Part shown: positions 1-8,855 of the stretch, one piece after another | How the letters are laid out: every line of letters begins with the position of its first letter | How positions within the stretch are numbered: the stretch's first letter is position 1 | NCBI RefSeq assembly: GCF_001695625.1 | Contig: NZ_MBPN01000025.1 | Coordinates: 1-56,195 of the forward strand | Source: Pseudomonas defluvii | GTDB taxonomy: Bacteria > Pseudomonadota > Gammaproteobacteria > Pseudomonadales > Pseudomonadaceae | Reading direction: 5' to 3' | DNA: 56,195 nt | Notes under the pieces: generated by a model | Databases searched by the model: none | Told to the model about the DNA's origin: nothing | The model's input: only the letters and a program-made list of their open reading frames with translations | Made by a program: the position numbers and the translations under genes

Positions 1-42
1 GAAGACGGTGACAAGGCGCTAACAACGACGAAGGTACGCTAA
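1..42 (+). CDS. Possible C-terminal end of an upstream gene (partial)
   Basis: Frame 1 reads 13 sense codons (EDGDKALTTTKVR) to a TAA at 40-42, ten bases before a strong hairpin at 52-75. That spacing suits the tail of a plus-strand gene that starts outside the window. Thirteen residues are too few to name a family, and a chance open frame of this length is common, so this is only a suggestion. Confidence 0.25.
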   Translation, partial: EDGDKALTTTKVR

Positions 43-51
43 CGCCTTGAT

Positions 52-75
52 ACGGCCTGCCTTCTGGCAGGCCGT
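52..75. terminator. 10-bp perfect inverted repeat, likely shared terminator
   Basis: ACGGCCTGCC (52-61) and GGCAGGCCGT (66-75) pair perfectly around a TTCT loop. The hairpin lies between the possible plus-strand gene end at 42 and the minus-strand chemoreceptor ending at 98. There is no clean T-tract on either strand, so a terminator role rests on position and stem strength. Confidence 0.5.
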
Positions 76-97
76 AGCGTCTCTGGTCAGGCTGGCA

Positions 98-1414
98 TCA
101 GCTCGCCAGGTGGCTGGAGAACTGGCCTACCGCGCTGACCACGCGCTTGGCGCCATCCTGAATCTCGACAATCACCGTTCCGGTCTGCCCGACCAGTTCC
201 AGGCCTTGTTCGGCCTGACGCTTGCTGCTGTCGATAATGTCCACTGCGGCTTTGGCCAGCTGTTCGTTCTGCTGCACCACCCGGGCGATTTCCTCAGTGG
301 CGGCGCTGGTACGCGACGCCAATTGCCGTACTTCGTCGGCAACCACCGCAAAACCACGGCCTTGTTCGCCCGCGCGAGCGGCTTCAATGGCCGCGTTGAG
401 TGCCAGCAGGTTGGTCTGCCCGGCAATGTCGCTGATGGTCTTGATGATCGAGCCGATCACCTGAGACTGCTTGTCCAATGCCTCGATACCCTCCGCTGCA
501 TCCTGCATATAGGCCTCAAGGCCACGCATGACTTCAACGGTATTGTTCACAACCTCGGCGCCCTTCTGAGCGCTGGCGTCAGTCTGCTGAGAGGTCTCGT
601 AGGCAATGTTGGCGGCCTCGGCAACAGCTTGTTCCTGCTTGACCTGATCGGTGATTACCGTGGCGAACTTGACCACCTTGTACAGCACGTCATGCGCATC
701 GATGATCGGGTTGTAGGACGCCTCCAGCCAGACTTCGCGCCCATGGGCATCAATGCGTTTGAAACGGTCAACGATGAACTCGCCATGGCGCAGCTTGTCC
801 CAGAACGCCTGATATTCGGGCGAGTTGTAATCTTCCGGCGTACAGAACACCCGGTGGTGCTTGCCGCGCAGCTTCTCGAGGGTATAACCCATCGTCTGCA
901 GAAAGCGGTCATTGGCCGTGAGCACTTCGCCGTCGAGATTGAACTCGATCACAGCCGTAGAGCGCATCAGCGCATTGATCAGGCTTTCATGCTCACGAGA
1001 GGTTTCAATGGTGCGGGTCAGGTCGCTGGAGTGCAGCGTAAAGTACTGAAGCCGCCCTGCACTGTTCTTGACTGGCTGCAAAATCGAACGCAGCCAGGCT
1101 TCCTCACCGTTGCCACGCAGCAGACGGAAAGCACCATTGAGGTGTTCACCGCGGGTGATGGCCCCCCTCATTTTCGTGTAAAAATCGAGCTGTTTGACGT
1201 GGGACGGAACGATTTCTTCGATGTTGCGGCCAACCAACTGGCTGCTGTCGTACAGCATCTCTTTCTCGAAGTTGCTGTTGACCGACTCGATACGGCCCTG
1301 TGGGTCTAGGTGCAGTACCAGCATCTCACTGTCGAGACTGCTTTTGACCTGCTCCATGGAAAGCAGGTCTTCACGCAGCTGGAGGATTTCTTTTTTCAGT
1401 TTGCTGTTGAACAT
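98..1414 (-). CDS. Soluble PAS-PAS methyl-accepting chemotaxis protein (BdlA-like)
   Basis: Cytoplasmic chemoreceptor of 438 residues that would feed a CheA/CheW array or, as known for P. aeruginosa BdlA, act in biofilm dispersal. Two PAS domains lie at about residues 25-135 and 145-260, the second with the PAC-like '[12 protein letters not shown]' strand. An MCP signalling domain follows, with the highly conserved hairpin tip '[17 protein letters not shown]' near residue 340. There is no transmembrane segment, HAMP domain or periplasmic loop, and the total length is close to that of BdlA. The N-terminus is predicted coiled coil. The PAS domains could bind haem or flavin, but no ligand residue can be assigned by eye. 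Monocistronic, reading towards the hairpin at 52-75. Confidence 0.9.
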   Translation of the reverse strand: MFNSKLKKEILQLREDLLSMEQVKSSLDSEMLVLHLDPQGRIESVNSNFEKEMLYDSSQLVGRNIEEIVPSHVKQLDFYTKMRGAITRGEHLNGAFRLLRGNGEEAWLRSILQPVKNSAGRLQYFTLHSSDLTRTIETSREHESLINALMRSTAVIEFNLDGEVLTANDRFLQTMGYTLEKLRGKHHRVFCTPEDYNSPEYQAFWDKLRHGEFIVDRFKRIDAHGREVWLEASYNPIIDAHDVLYKVVKFATVITDQVKQEQAVAEAANIAYETSQQTDASAQKGAEVVNNTVEVMRGLEAYMQDAAEGIEALDKQSQVIGSIIKTISDIAGQTNLLALNAAIEAARAGEQGRGFAVVADEVRQLASRTSAATEEIARVVQQNEQLAKAAVDIIDSSKRQAEQGLELVGQTGTVIVEIQDGAKRVVSAVGQFSSHLAS

Positions 1415-1575
1415 TACCGCCCCTGGAGCGCAAGACCTTCAATTGAATGCATCTGCATCGGCCGATTGTTCGACATTCTTGAGCGCGCCAATGCGAAATA
1501 TTTCGGTCACACAAGCCCCGAGGTCAGGCGTCACAAAGCCGTCATGCCACCGTCACGCCTGCGCAATCCACGGGC

Positions 1576-2802
1576 ATGAAACTGTACGTCATGACAGCAC
1601 ATACCTTGCGCATCGCCCTGGTCAGCGAGACCTTCCCACCCGAAATCAACGGGGTCGCCAACACGCTGGGCCGCCTCAGCGAGGGGTTGCGCTCACGCGG
1701 GCATGATGTCGAACTGGTACGCCCGCGCCAGGCAAGTGACTCACCTGGCACTGGCGACGACCAGGCACTGTTGTGCCGTGGCTGGCCACTGCCCGGCTAC
1801 CCCGGCTTGCAATGGGGCCAGGTATCGATGCACAAACTCCTGCGTCACTGGCGTCGGCAGCGCCCGGACGTGCTGTACATCGCGACCGAGGGCCCCCTCG
1901 GCTTGAGCGCCCTACGGGCTGCACGGCGCTTGGGGATTGCCGTAGTCAGTGGCTTTCATACCAACTTTCAGCTGTACACCGCCCCATACGGTCTGGGCCT
2001 GCTGAAGCATGCACTCACCCACTACCTGCGCTGGTTTCACAACCGCACGCACACTACCCTGGTACCGAGCATCAGCCAGCGCCAGGCACTGCAACGACGA
2101 GGTTTTGAGCGCCTGGGCCTGCTCGCCCGCGGTGTCGACAGCCACCTGTTCAACCCGGCGCGACGCAGCCAGGCGCTGCGTGAACACTGGGGGCTGGGTA
2201 ACGAGGACATTGCCCTGATGTACGTCGGGCGATTGGCTGTGGAAAAGAACCTGGGCCTGTTACGCCGCAGTGTCGAGGCGCTGTGCCAGGCTTATCCACA
2301 GCGGCGCATCAGGCTGATTGTGGTCGGCGACGGCCCTCAGCGGGCTGCACTGGAACAGCAACTGCCACAGGCGGTTTTCTGTGGTGCCCAACGCGGCACG
2401 GCCTTGGCCGAACACTATGCGTCCGGGGATATTTTCCTGTTCCCCAGCCTCACGGAAACCTTCGGCAATGTCGTGCTTGAAGCACTGGCGTCAGGGCTGG
2501 GCGTCGTGGCCTATGATGAAGCCGCTGCGGCTCAGCATATCCGCCACGGGCACAGTGGCGCACTGGCCATGCCGGGTGACGAGAACGCATTCATCGACGC
2601 CGCCAGTTGGCTACTTGAAGACAGTGAGACCTTGCGCCGGGTACGCCTGAATGCTCGCCAACATGCCAGCCGCCAATGCTGGCCAGCGATTGTCGAGCAA
2701 TTCGAGGCCTACTTGCGTACAGCGTGCGAACAAGCGGCCAGCGTACGCCAACCACCTGTGCCACTGACGATCAAGCCGGGCTCATCCGCACCCCACGGGT
2801 GA
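1576..2802 (+). CDS. GT4-family glycosyltransferase (MgtA-like alpha-mannosyltransferase group)
   Basis: A retaining GT-B glycosyltransferase that probably transfers a sugar, mannose in the nearest characterised relatives, from a nucleotide donor to a lipid or polysaccharide acceptor at the inner membrane. The N-terminal acceptor domain begins 'SETFPPEINGVANTL', which is typical of the MgtA/PimB group. The C-terminal donor domain shows 'YVGRLAVEKNL', 'VVGDGPQ' and the E-x7-E signature in 'TETFGNVVLEALASG'. No signal peptide or membrane helix is seen. The start may instead be the ATG at 1591; neither has a convincing Shine-Dalgarno sequence, and family members begin close to the 'RIALVSETF' strand. 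It converges on the glutathione peroxidase gene. The acceptor is unknown. Confidence 0.85.
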   Translation: MKLYVMTAHTLRIALVSETFPPEINGVANTLGRLSEGLRSRGHDVELVRPRQASDSPGTGDDQALLCRGWPLPGYPGLQWGQVSMHKLLRHWRRQRPDVLYIATEGPLGLSALRAARRLGIAVVSGFHTNFQLYTAPYGLGLLKHALTHYLRWFHNRTHTTLVPSISQRQALQRRGFERLGLLARGVDSHLFNPARRSQALREHWGLGNEDIALMYVGRLAVEKNLGLLRRSVEALCQAYPQRRIRLIVVGDGPQRAALEQQLPQAVFCGAQRGTALAEHYASGDIFLFPSLTETFGNVVLEALASGLGVVAYDEAAAAQHIRHGHSGALAMPGDENAFIDAASWLLEDSETLRRVRLNARQHASRQCWPAIVEQFEAYLRTACEQAASVRQPPVPLTIKPGSSAPHG

Positions 2803-2825
2803 ACGAAATCGCCCGTTAGAACGGG

Positions 2826-3308
2826 TTAGCCCAGCGCTTTCTCGATCGCCTGCACCACAGTCGGATCATCCGGTGCGGTACGCGGGGCAAAGCGGGCCAA
2901 CACCCGACCATCCTTGCCAACCAGAAATTTTTCGAAGTTCCAGGTGATATCGCCTGGGAACTCCGCGCCTTCGCCGGCCAGCAAACGGTACAGGGGGTGT
3001 CGCTGCGGACCGTTAACGTCCAGTTTGCTGCCCAGAGGGAAATTCACCCCATAGTTAAGGCTGCAAAAGGCCTGGATCTCGCTCTCGGTGCCCGGCTCCT
3101 GCCCGGCAAACTGGTTGCACGGCAAGCCCAGCACGTTGAAACCCTTGGCTTTGTACTGCTGATAGAGGTTTTCCAGCGCAGCGTATTGCGGCGTCAACCC
3201 ACACTTGGAGGCGACGTTGACCACCAGCACCACCTGGCCCTTGAAGGGCGCCAGGGGTAACTCCTGGCCATCCAGCGCTTGCAACTTCAGGTCGTGAAAT
3301 ACACTCAT
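2826..3308 (-). CDS. Thioredoxin-dependent glutathione peroxidase (BtuE/Gpx3-like)
   Basis: A cytoplasmic peroxidase that reduces hydrogen peroxide and organic hydroperoxides. The 160-residue product has peroxidatic Cys36 in 'VASKCGLTPQY', Gln70 in the conserved 'NQFAGQEPG' segment and the 'WNFEKFLV' Trp/Asn motif, which complete the family tetrad. A second cysteine, Cys82 in 'FCSLNYGVNFP', lies at the position of the resolving cysteine of yeast Gpx3, which points to thioredoxin rather than glutathione as reductant. The ATG at 3308 is preceded by GAGGAG and is preferred over an upstream in-frame start. It is separated from slyD by a terminator, so it probably has its own promoter. Confidence 0.93.
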   Translation of the reverse strand: MSVFHDLKLQALDGQELPLAPFKGQVVLVVNVASKCGLTPQYAALENLYQQYKAKGFNVLGLPCNQFAGQEPGTESEIQAFCSLNYGVNFPLGSKLDVNGPQRHPLYRLLAGEGAEFPGDITWNFEKFLVGKDGRVLARFAPRTAPDDPTVVQAIEKALG

Positions 3309-3361
3309 GACTAACTCCTCTATTGCCAATCCAGGCCACGGCGCCCTTTTGGCTCGCCCAC

Positions 3362-3403
3362 TAAAAAGGCGCCCGGGCTGATCGCAGGTCCCAGTGGGTG
3401 CCT
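3362..3403 (-). terminator. Intrinsic terminator downstream of slyD
   Basis: On the minus strand AGGCACCC pairs with GGGCGCCT (one mismatch) around a loop of about 21 bases and is followed by TTTTAG. It sits 50 bases after the slyD stop codon and before the glutathione peroxidase start. Confidence 0.6.
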
Positions 3404-3453
3404 GACCGATCGTCCCGACCGCCTTCGCGACTTTCTGAGCTTAGCGCAGAAAA

Positions 3454-3939
3454 TCAGTGGTGATGACCACCTTCGCCGTGGATGTGGCGATGTGCGATTT
3501 CTTCTTCGCTGGCGTCACGAACGTCAACCACTTTGACCTGGAAGGTCAGGCGCTGGCCAGCCAGTGGGTGGTTGCCATCGACGGTAACGTCGTCGCCGTC
3601 CAGATCACGGATGGTGACGATCTGCATTTGGCCGTCCGGCGCCGAAGCGTGGAACTGCATGCCGACTTCCAGCTCGTCGACACCTTCGAACATGCTGCGG
3701 TTCAGGGTGCTGACCAGTTCAGCCAGGTATTCGCCGTAGGCATCTTCAGGTTCGATGGCAACATTCAGTTCCTCACCGGCTTTCTTGCCTTCCAGAGCCT
3801 TCTCCAGGCCCGGGATGATGTTGCCTGCGCCATGCAGGTAGACCAGCGGAGCGCCGCCGGCGGAGCTGTCGATGACCTCACCAGCGTCGTTGGTCAGGGT
3901 ATAGTCGATGGAGACAGCCTTGTTGGCGGCGATCAGCAT
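3454..3939 (-). CDS. slyD: FKBP-type peptidyl-prolyl isomerase SlyD
   Basis: A cytoplasmic prolyl isomerase, chaperone and metal-binding protein of 161 residues. The FKBP core is split by an insert-in-flap domain: 'PLVYLHGAGNIIPGLEKAL' belongs to the FKBP fold, followed by the flap insert with 'DAYGEY', and the fold resumes at 'NHPLAGQRLTFQVKVVDV'. The C-terminus 'HRHIHGEGGHHH' is a histidine-rich nickel or zinc tail, shorter than the E. coli one. The start chosen (ATG at 3939, MLIAANKAVS) matches the family; a much longer upstream extension is open but runs into the divergent DUF3565 gene. The neighbours DUF3565 and pta agree with the arrangement in other pseudomonads. Confidence 0.95.
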   Translation of the reverse strand: MLIAANKAVSIDYTLTNDAGEVIDSSAGGAPLVYLHGAGNIIPGLEKALEGKKAGEELNVAIEPEDAYGEYLAELVSTLNRSMFEGVDELEVGMQFHASAPDGQMQIVTIRDLDGDDVTVDGNHPLAGQRLTFQVKVVDVRDASEEEIAHRHIHGEGGHHH

Positions 3940-4029
3940 GGGGCGAGACCTTTTGCAGAAGAATATAGAGCCATAAGTGTAACCAAGGCCTCGTCCGAAA
4001 GCGAACGTAACCCAGACAAACGGAATACC

Positions 4030-4245
4030 ATGAGCGACAGCCGCATTCTCGGTTTTCATCAGGACGAGGACGGCCACTGGGTGGTCGAATTGTCCTGCGG
4101 CCATACTCAGCACCTGCGCCACCAGCCGCCCTGGCAATCGCGCGCGTGGGTGCTGGACGCCGACCAGCGCCAACAGCGTATCGGCCAGCCTTTTTCCTGC
4201 GGCTGGTGCGCGCAGGGTGTCGATAGCGATACCCTTGGCAATTGA
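4030..4245 (+). CDS. DUF3565 family small zinc-ribbon-like protein
   Basis: A 71-residue protein with no known function. It has the family pattern: 'CGHTQHLRH' in the middle, an Arg/Trp-rich 'PPWQSRAWV' stretch and 'FSCGWC' near the end. The Cys/His set (Cys-Gly-His, His and Cys-x2-Cys) probably binds one zinc. It lies 90 bp from the divergent slyD start and 32 bp before pta, so co-transcription with pta is likely. The long overlapping open frame that starts further left is antisense to slyD and is not a gene. The ATG at 4030 is chosen because the family begins shortly before the 'GFHQDEDGHWVV' strand. Confidence 0.85.
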   Translation: MSDSRILGFHQDEDGHWVVELSCGHTQHLRHQPPWQSRAWVLDADQRQQRIGQPFSCGWCAQGVDSDTLGN

Positions 4246-4277
4246 TTCTTTTGCACAGCTCACCTCGAGACGCTCGC

Positions 4278-6374
4278 ATGCAGACATTTTTTATCGCGCC
4301 GACCGACTTTGGTGTCGGCCTGACCTCCATCAGCCTGGGCCTGGTCCGCACCTTGGAGCGGGCCGGCCTGAAGGTGGGCTTTTTCAAGCCGATCGCCCAG
4401 CCACACCCAGGTGATACCGGTCCAGAGCGCTCCACCGAGCTGATCGCACGCACCCACGGTTTGAAGCCGCCGAAGCCACTGAGCCTGGCCCACGTCGAGC
4501 GCATGCTGGGCGACGGCCAGCTCGATGAGCTGCTCGAAGAAATCATCACCCTCTACCAGCAAGCCTGCGAGGGCAAGGACGTGGTCGTCGTAGAAGGCAT
4601 GGTGCCGACCCGCCACGCCAGCTACGCTGCGCGGGTCAACCTGCACCTGGCGAAAAGCCTGGATGCCGAGGTCATCCTGGTCTCGGCACCGGAAAGCGAC
4701 GTGCTGGCCGAACTGTCCGGGCGGGTCGAGCTGCAAGCGCAGCTGTTCGGTGGGCCGAAGGACCCGAAAGTGCTTGGGGTGATCCTCAACAAGGTGCGTA
4801 GCGACGAAAGCATGCACGCTTTCGCCACACGCCTCAAAGAGCACTCGCCAGTGCTACGCAGCGGCGATTTCCGCCTGCTTGGCTGCATTCCCTACCAGGC
4901 CGACCTCAATGCACCGCGCACCCGCGATGTGGCGGAACTGCTTGGCGCCCAGGTGCTCAACGCCGGGGACTGTGAACAACGGCGGATGAACAAGATCATC
5001 CTCTGCGCCCGTACCGTCGCCAATACGGTGCCACTGCTTACACCTGGCACCCTGGTGGTAACCCCGGGCGACCGCGACGACATCATCCTCGCCGTCAGCC
5101 TGGCATCGATCAATGGTGTACCACTGGCCGGCCTGCTCCTGACCAGCGACAGCAAACCCGACCCGCGCATCCTCGAACTCTGCCGGGGAGCACTGGCGGC
5201 AGGCCTGCCGGTACTGTCGGTGAGCACGGGTTCCTACGACACGGCCAACCAACTGAACCAGCTCAACAAGGAAATTCCGGTCGACGACCGCGAGCGCGCC
5301 GAGATCATCACCGACTTCGTCGCCAGCCACCTCGACGCCAGCTGGCTGCATCAGCGCTGTGGCACCCCACGGGAGATGCGCCTGTCACCTGCGGTGTTCC
5401 GTTATCAACTGATACAACGTGCCCAGCAGGCCAACAAGCGCATCGTCCTGCCGGAAGGCGCCGAGCCCATGACCGTGCAGGCTGCGGCCATCTGCCAGAC
5501 CCGCGGCATCGCCCGGTGCGTGCTGCTGGCCAAGCCGCAAGAGGTGCAGGCGGTGGCCCGCGCCCAAGGTATCGAGCTGCCAGAAGGCCTGGAAATCCTC
5601 GACCCGGACTTGATCCGCGAGCGCTATGTCGAGCCGATGGTCAACCTGCGCAAAAGCAAGAGCCTCAACGCGCCAATGGCGGAGCAGCAACTGGAAGACC
5701 CGGTGGTCATCGGCACCATGATGCTGGCGCTGGACGAAGTCGACGGGCTGGTCTCGGGCCTGGTGCACTCCACCGCCAACACCATCCGCCCGGCCTTGCA
5801 ACTGATCAAGACCGCGCCGGGCTGCACCCTGGTCTCGTCGGTATTCTTCATGCTCTTCCCCGAGCAGGTGCTGGTGTACGGCGACTGCGTGATGAACCCG
5901 CACCCCAGCGCCAGCGAACTGGCCGAAATCGCCCTGCAGAGCGCCGACTCGGCCGAAGCCTTCGGCATCACGCCACGGGTGGCAATGATCAGTTACTCCA
6001 GTGGCGACTCAGCCAGTGGCGAAGAGGTGGAGAAAGTACGCGAAGCCACCCTGCTCGCCCAGGAAAGCCAACGCAACCTGCAGATTGACGGCCCATTGCA
6101 ATACGACACGGCGGCCAACGAAAACACCGCCCGCGAACTGGCGCCAAACAGCCCGGTAGCAGGTCGCGCCACCGTGTTCGTCTTCCCAGACCTCAACACC
6201 GGCAACACCACCCACAAAGCCGTGCAGCGCAGTGCCGACTGCGTCAGCCTCGGGCCAATGCTGCAAGGCCTGCGTAAACCGGTCAACGACCTGCCCCGCG
6301 GTGCCCAGGTCGACGACATCGTCTACACCATTGCCCTGACTGCGATTCAGGCCAACCGCTCTCTGGATAGTTGA
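4278..6374 (+). CDS. pta: Phosphate acetyltransferase, long form
   Basis: Interconverts acetyl-CoA plus phosphate and acetyl phosphate plus CoA in the cytoplasm. At 698 residues it is the long proteobacterial form: an N-terminal P-loop/BioD-like domain (about 1-210), a central DRTGG regulatory domain (about 215-330) and the C-terminal PTA_PTB catalytic domain (about 375-695) with 'VLPEGAEPMTVQAA', 'GLVSGLVHST' and 'NTGNTTHKAVQ'. The ATG at 4278 is chosen because MQTFFIAPTDFGVG is the typical family N-terminus. No acetate kinase gene lies next to it here. The acyltransferase gene starts 3 bases after its stop, which suggests an operon from DUF3565 through the acyltransferase. Confidence 0.97.
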   Translation: MQTFFIAPTDFGVGLTSISLGLVRTLERAGLKVGFFKPIAQPHPGDTGPERSTELIARTHGLKPPKPLSLAHVERMLGDGQLDELLEEIITLYQQACEGKDVVVVEGMVPTRHASYAARVNLHLAKSLDAEVILVSAPESDVLAELSGRVELQAQLFGGPKDPKVLGVILNKVRSDESMHAFATRLKEHSPVLRSGDFRLLGCIPYQADLNAPRTRDVAELLGAQVLNAGDCEQRRMNKIILCARTVANTVPLLTPGTLVVTPGDRDDIILAVSLASINGVPLAGLLLTSDSKPDPRILELCRGALAAGLPVLSVSTGSYDTANQLNQLNKEIPVDDRERAEIITDFVASHLDASWLHQRCGTPREMRLSPAVFRYQLIQRAQQANKRIVLPEGAEPMTVQAAAICQTRGIARCVLLAKPQEVQAVARAQGIELPEGLEILDPDLIRERYVEPMVNLRKSKSLNAPMAEQQLEDPVVIGTMMLALDEVDGLVSGLVHSTANTIRPALQLIKTAPGCTLVSSVFFMLFPEQVLVYGDCVMNPHPSASELAEIALQSADSAEAFGITPRVAMISYSSGDSASGEEVEKVREATLLAQESQRNLQIDGPLQYDTAANENTARELAPNSPVAGRATVFVFPDLNTGNTTHKAVQRSADCVSLGPMLQGLRKPVNDLPRGAQVDDIVYTIALTAIQANRSLDS

Positions 6375-6377
6375 ACC

Positions 6378-7274
6378 ATGCTCGCTTTTCTGCCCGCGCC
6401 TGTGCGCGGGATCATTGCCTCGTTGCTGCTGGGGCTGAACACCCTTGTGTGCTGTACCCCGCTGTTCATCGTCAGCCTGTTCAAGCTGTGCTTGCCGTTT
6501 CCGGCGGCACAGAAGCTGACCGACGAACTGATGCGCCACATCCACGAAGCCTGGATCAGCAACAACAAGGGCTGGATGAACCTGATCAGGCATACCCACT
6601 GGCAGGTGGAGGGCCTTCAAGGGCTCGACTACCAGCACAGTTATCTGGTCACCAGTAACCACCAGAGCTGGGTGGACATCCTGGTGCTGCAGTACGTGCT
6701 GAACCGGCGTATTCGGCCGCTGAAGTTCTTCCTCAAGCACGCCCTGATCTGGGTACCGGTGATCGGGCTGGCCTGGTGGGCACTGGGCTTTCCGTTCATG
6801 AAACGCTACTCCAAGGCCTACCTGGCCAAACACCCGGAGAAGCAAGGCAAGGACCTGGAAACCACCCGCCGCACCTGCGCAAAGTTTCGTGGCACGCCAA
6901 CCGCCATCTTCAACTTTGCCGAAGGTACCCGCTTCACCCAGGCAAAACATGCCGAACAGCAGTCACCGTTCCCGCACCTGCTCAAGCCCAAGGCTGGCGG
7001 CATCGCCTTCGTGCTGGATGCGATGGGTGAACAACTGCAATCGATCATCAACGTGACCCTCTACTACCCAGACGGTGCGCCGGGTTTCTGGGACCTGCTG
7101 TGCGGGCGGATGACACGGGTAGCGGTGCATATTCAGGAACTGGCCATTCCCGAGGAGTTCCTCGGCAAAAGCTATGACCAGGATGACGCGTACCGGCTGG
7201 CGTTCCAGCAATGGATCAACCGGCTATGGGAAGAGAAGGATCAGCATTTGGCGCAGTTACACCGTCAACGCTGA
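6378..7274 (+). CDS. YihG-like 1-acylglycerol-3-phosphate acyltransferase family protein
   Basis: A membrane-bound LPLAT-superfamily enzyme of 298 residues, expected to transfer an acyl chain to a lysophospholipid-type acceptor. The HX4D catalytic motif is 'NHQSWVD' (near residue 93), and the acceptor motif is 'FAEGTRF' (near residue 180). Two hydrophobic segments precede the catalytic domain: residues 8-40, and 'LIWVPVIGLAWWALGF' around 125. The start follows the pta stop by 3 bases, so translation is probably coupled. YihG-type enzymes in other bacteria alter the fatty-acid composition of phospholipids; the acceptor here is unknown. Confidence 0.9.
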   Translation: MLAFLPAPVRGIIASLLLGLNTLVCCTPLFIVSLFKLCLPFPAAQKLTDELMRHIHEAWISNNKGWMNLIRHTHWQVEGLQGLDYQHSYLVTSNHQSWVDILVLQYVLNRRIRPLKFFLKHALIWVPVIGLAWWALGFPFMKRYSKAYLAKHPEKQGKDLETTRRTCAKFRGTPTAIFNFAEGTRFTQAKHAEQQSPFPHLLKPKAGGIAFVLDAMGEQLQSIINVTLYYPDGAPGFWDLLCGRMTRVAVHIQELAIPEEFLGKSYDQDDAYRLAFQQWINRLWEEKDQHLAQLHRQR

Positions 7275-7279
7275 TACCC

Positions 7280-7318
7280 GCAAGGCGGGTTACTACATAC
7301 CGTAGCAATCCGCCTTGC
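7280..7318. terminator. Bidirectional terminator between convergent genes
   Basis: GCAAGGCGG (7280-7288) pairs with CCGCCTTGC (7310-7318). The stem continues inward as ctac/gtag after a short imperfect stretch, closing on a 5-base loop. It lies between the stop of the acyltransferase (7274) and the stop of the minus-strand OmpA gene (7336), so it can serve both. Confidence 0.65.
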
Positions 7319-7335
7319 TGGCCACAGGCCGACGG

Positions 7336-8028
7336 TTACTGGTACTGCTGACCAGGAATCGGCTTCAGGTTGACCTCTACACGACGGTTTTGTGCACGGC
7401 CATTGGCATCGGCGTTGCTCGCAACCGGCTGATCCGGGCCAGCACCGCGTACCGACAGACGCGAACTGTCAACGCCCTGGGATGTCAGGTAAGTGCTGAC
7501 AGCCTGCGCACGGCGCTGCGACAGGTCCATGTTGTGCTGGCGGCTGCCGGTGCTGTCGGTGTAGCCAACGATTTCAATGGTGTTCTGGTTGAACTGCTTG
7601 AACGAGTTGGCCAGGTTGTTCAGCGGCGAATAGAAGCTTGGGGCGATATCCGACGAGTCGGTGCCGAAGGTAATGTTGCCCGGCATGATCAGCTTGATCT
7701 GATCGCCCTGGCGCTGCACTTCCACGCCGGTGTTGGCCATGCTTTCACGCAGTGCCGCTTCCTGCTTGTCGGCGTAGTAACCGTAACCGGCCGCCGCTGC
7801 ACCCACAGCTGCCGCACCGATCAGTGCGCCCTTGCCACGGTTGTCGTGGTTGATTGCAGCACCCGCGATTGCGCCGGCCAGCGCGCCAAGGCCGCCGTAC
7901 TTGGCAGTTTTGCTCATTCCAGTGCTTTGCTGTGCCTGCCCTTGGTTATCGTAAGGGCTTGGGGTGGCACAACCGGACAGCATGGCAACTGCGGTAGCGA
8001 CAATAATCAGACGACGCGAGGTGAACAT
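7336..8028 (-). CDS. OmpA-family outer-membrane lipoprotein (YiaD-like)
   Basis: A 230-residue lipoprotein with a signal peptide ending in the lipobox 'MLSGC', which gives lipidated Cys20. A glycine- and alanine-rich zipper segment follows ('GGLGALAGAIAGAAI' and 'GAAAVGAAAAGYGY', about residues 45-85), expected to sit in or across the membrane. The C-terminal OmpA peptidoglycan-binding domain (about 110-230) carries 'IEIVGYTDSTGS', 'LSQRRAQAVSTYL' and 'NRRVEV', with the Asp and Arg that bind diaminopimelate. It would tether the outer membrane to peptidoglycan. A good AGGAGC ribosome site precedes the ATG. Monocistronic between two converging or spaced neighbours. Confidence 0.93.
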   Translation of the reverse strand: MFTSRRLIIVATAVAMLSGCATPSPYDNQGQAQQSTGMSKTAKYGGLGALAGAIAGAAINHDNRGKGALIGAAAVGAAAAGYGYYADKQEAALRESMANTGVEVQRQGDQIKLIMPGNITFGTDSSDIAPSFYSPLNNLANSFKQFNQNTIEIVGYTDSTGSRQHNMDLSQRRAQAVSTYLTSQGVDSSRLSVRGAGPDQPVASNADANGRAQNRRVEVNLKPIPGQQYQ

Positions 8029-8119
8029 GGAAAAGCTCCTACAGGGATTCTAAAGCACATCGAAAATTGGCAGACCTATACGGGCCTTGGAACGCGACAA
8101 ACGCAAATAATTCCCTGGC

Positions 8120-8764
8120 TCAGGCCCGAACAAATGGATTTTCACGCATTTCATCACCCAAACGGGTGTCTGGTCCATGCCCGGTTATAACGGTAGCGTC
8201 CTCATCCAGCCGGTACAGGCGCTCTTTGATCGAACGGACAATGGTCGGCTGATCGCCGCCCCACAAATCGGTACGGCCAATACCACGACGAAACAGCGTG
8301 TCGCCAGCGATCAGCAACTTGGCATCGGCGAACCAGAAACTCATCGAACCCGGGGTATGCCCCGGCGTGTGCAAGGCAACCCCACAACCGCACGCCAATT
8401 CTTCGTCATCGGCCAGCCAGCGATCCGGCGACGGTACCGGCGTGTAGGGTACGCCGAACATCCGGCACTGCATTTCCAGGTTATCCCAGAGGAACTGGTC
8501 TTCCTTGTGCAAGTGCAGCGTAGCACCGGTCTTTTCCTTCAACAGGCCGGAGGCCAGGAAATGGTCCAGGTGCGCATGGGTATGGATGATACTGACCAGC
8601 TTCAAACCGTGAGCATCAAGGCGCGCGATAATCTGCTCATGGTTGCCGCCCGGGTCGACGACGATGGCCTTCTTGGTAATCGGGTCGCCGATCAGGGTGC
8701 AGTTGCACTGCAAAGGGCCGACGGGGAAGGTTTCGCGGATCAGCGCGGGGCTGGCGGTTTGCAT
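8120..8764 (-). CDS. Metallo-beta-lactamase-fold hydrolase (YcbL/GloC-like glyoxalase II)
   Basis: A cytoplasmic hydrolase of 214 residues. The zinc-binding motif is 'THAHLDH' (HxHxDH), with further ligands in 'TPGHTPGS' and 'AGDTLF' and the final His in 'VITGHGPD'. The length and motif spacing match the type II glyoxalase group YcbL/GloC, which hydrolyses S-lactoylglutathione. Related folds act on other thioesters, so the substrate is not certain. The ATG at 8764 is preferred over one 39 bases upstream because it gives the family N-terminus (a short tail before 'FPVGPLQCNC') and has an AGGA site about 9 bases upstream. Confidence 0.88.
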   Translation of the reverse strand: MQTASPALIRETFPVGPLQCNCTLIGDPITKKAIVVDPGGNHEQIIARLDAHGLKLVSIIHTHAHLDHFLASGLLKEKTGATLHLHKEDQFLWDNLEMQCRMFGVPYTPVPSPDRWLADDEELACGCGVALHTPGHTPGSMSFWFADAKLLIAGDTLFRRGIGRTDLWGGDQPTIVRSIKERLYRLDEDATVITGHGPDTRLGDEMRENPFVRA

Positions 8765-8855
8765 GAGGTGATCCTGCCAAAAGGAGATGGCATATTTTGG
8801 CACAGCCGGCTGAACCCGCCGATATCACTTTCGTGAAAACTGGCCGGTAGTCGGT

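Noticed and set aside
47..1309. 420-codon plus-strand frame opposite the first chemoreceptor
   Set aside because: The minus strand encodes clear PAS and MCP domains; the plus frame has no family features and is a codon-bias shadow.
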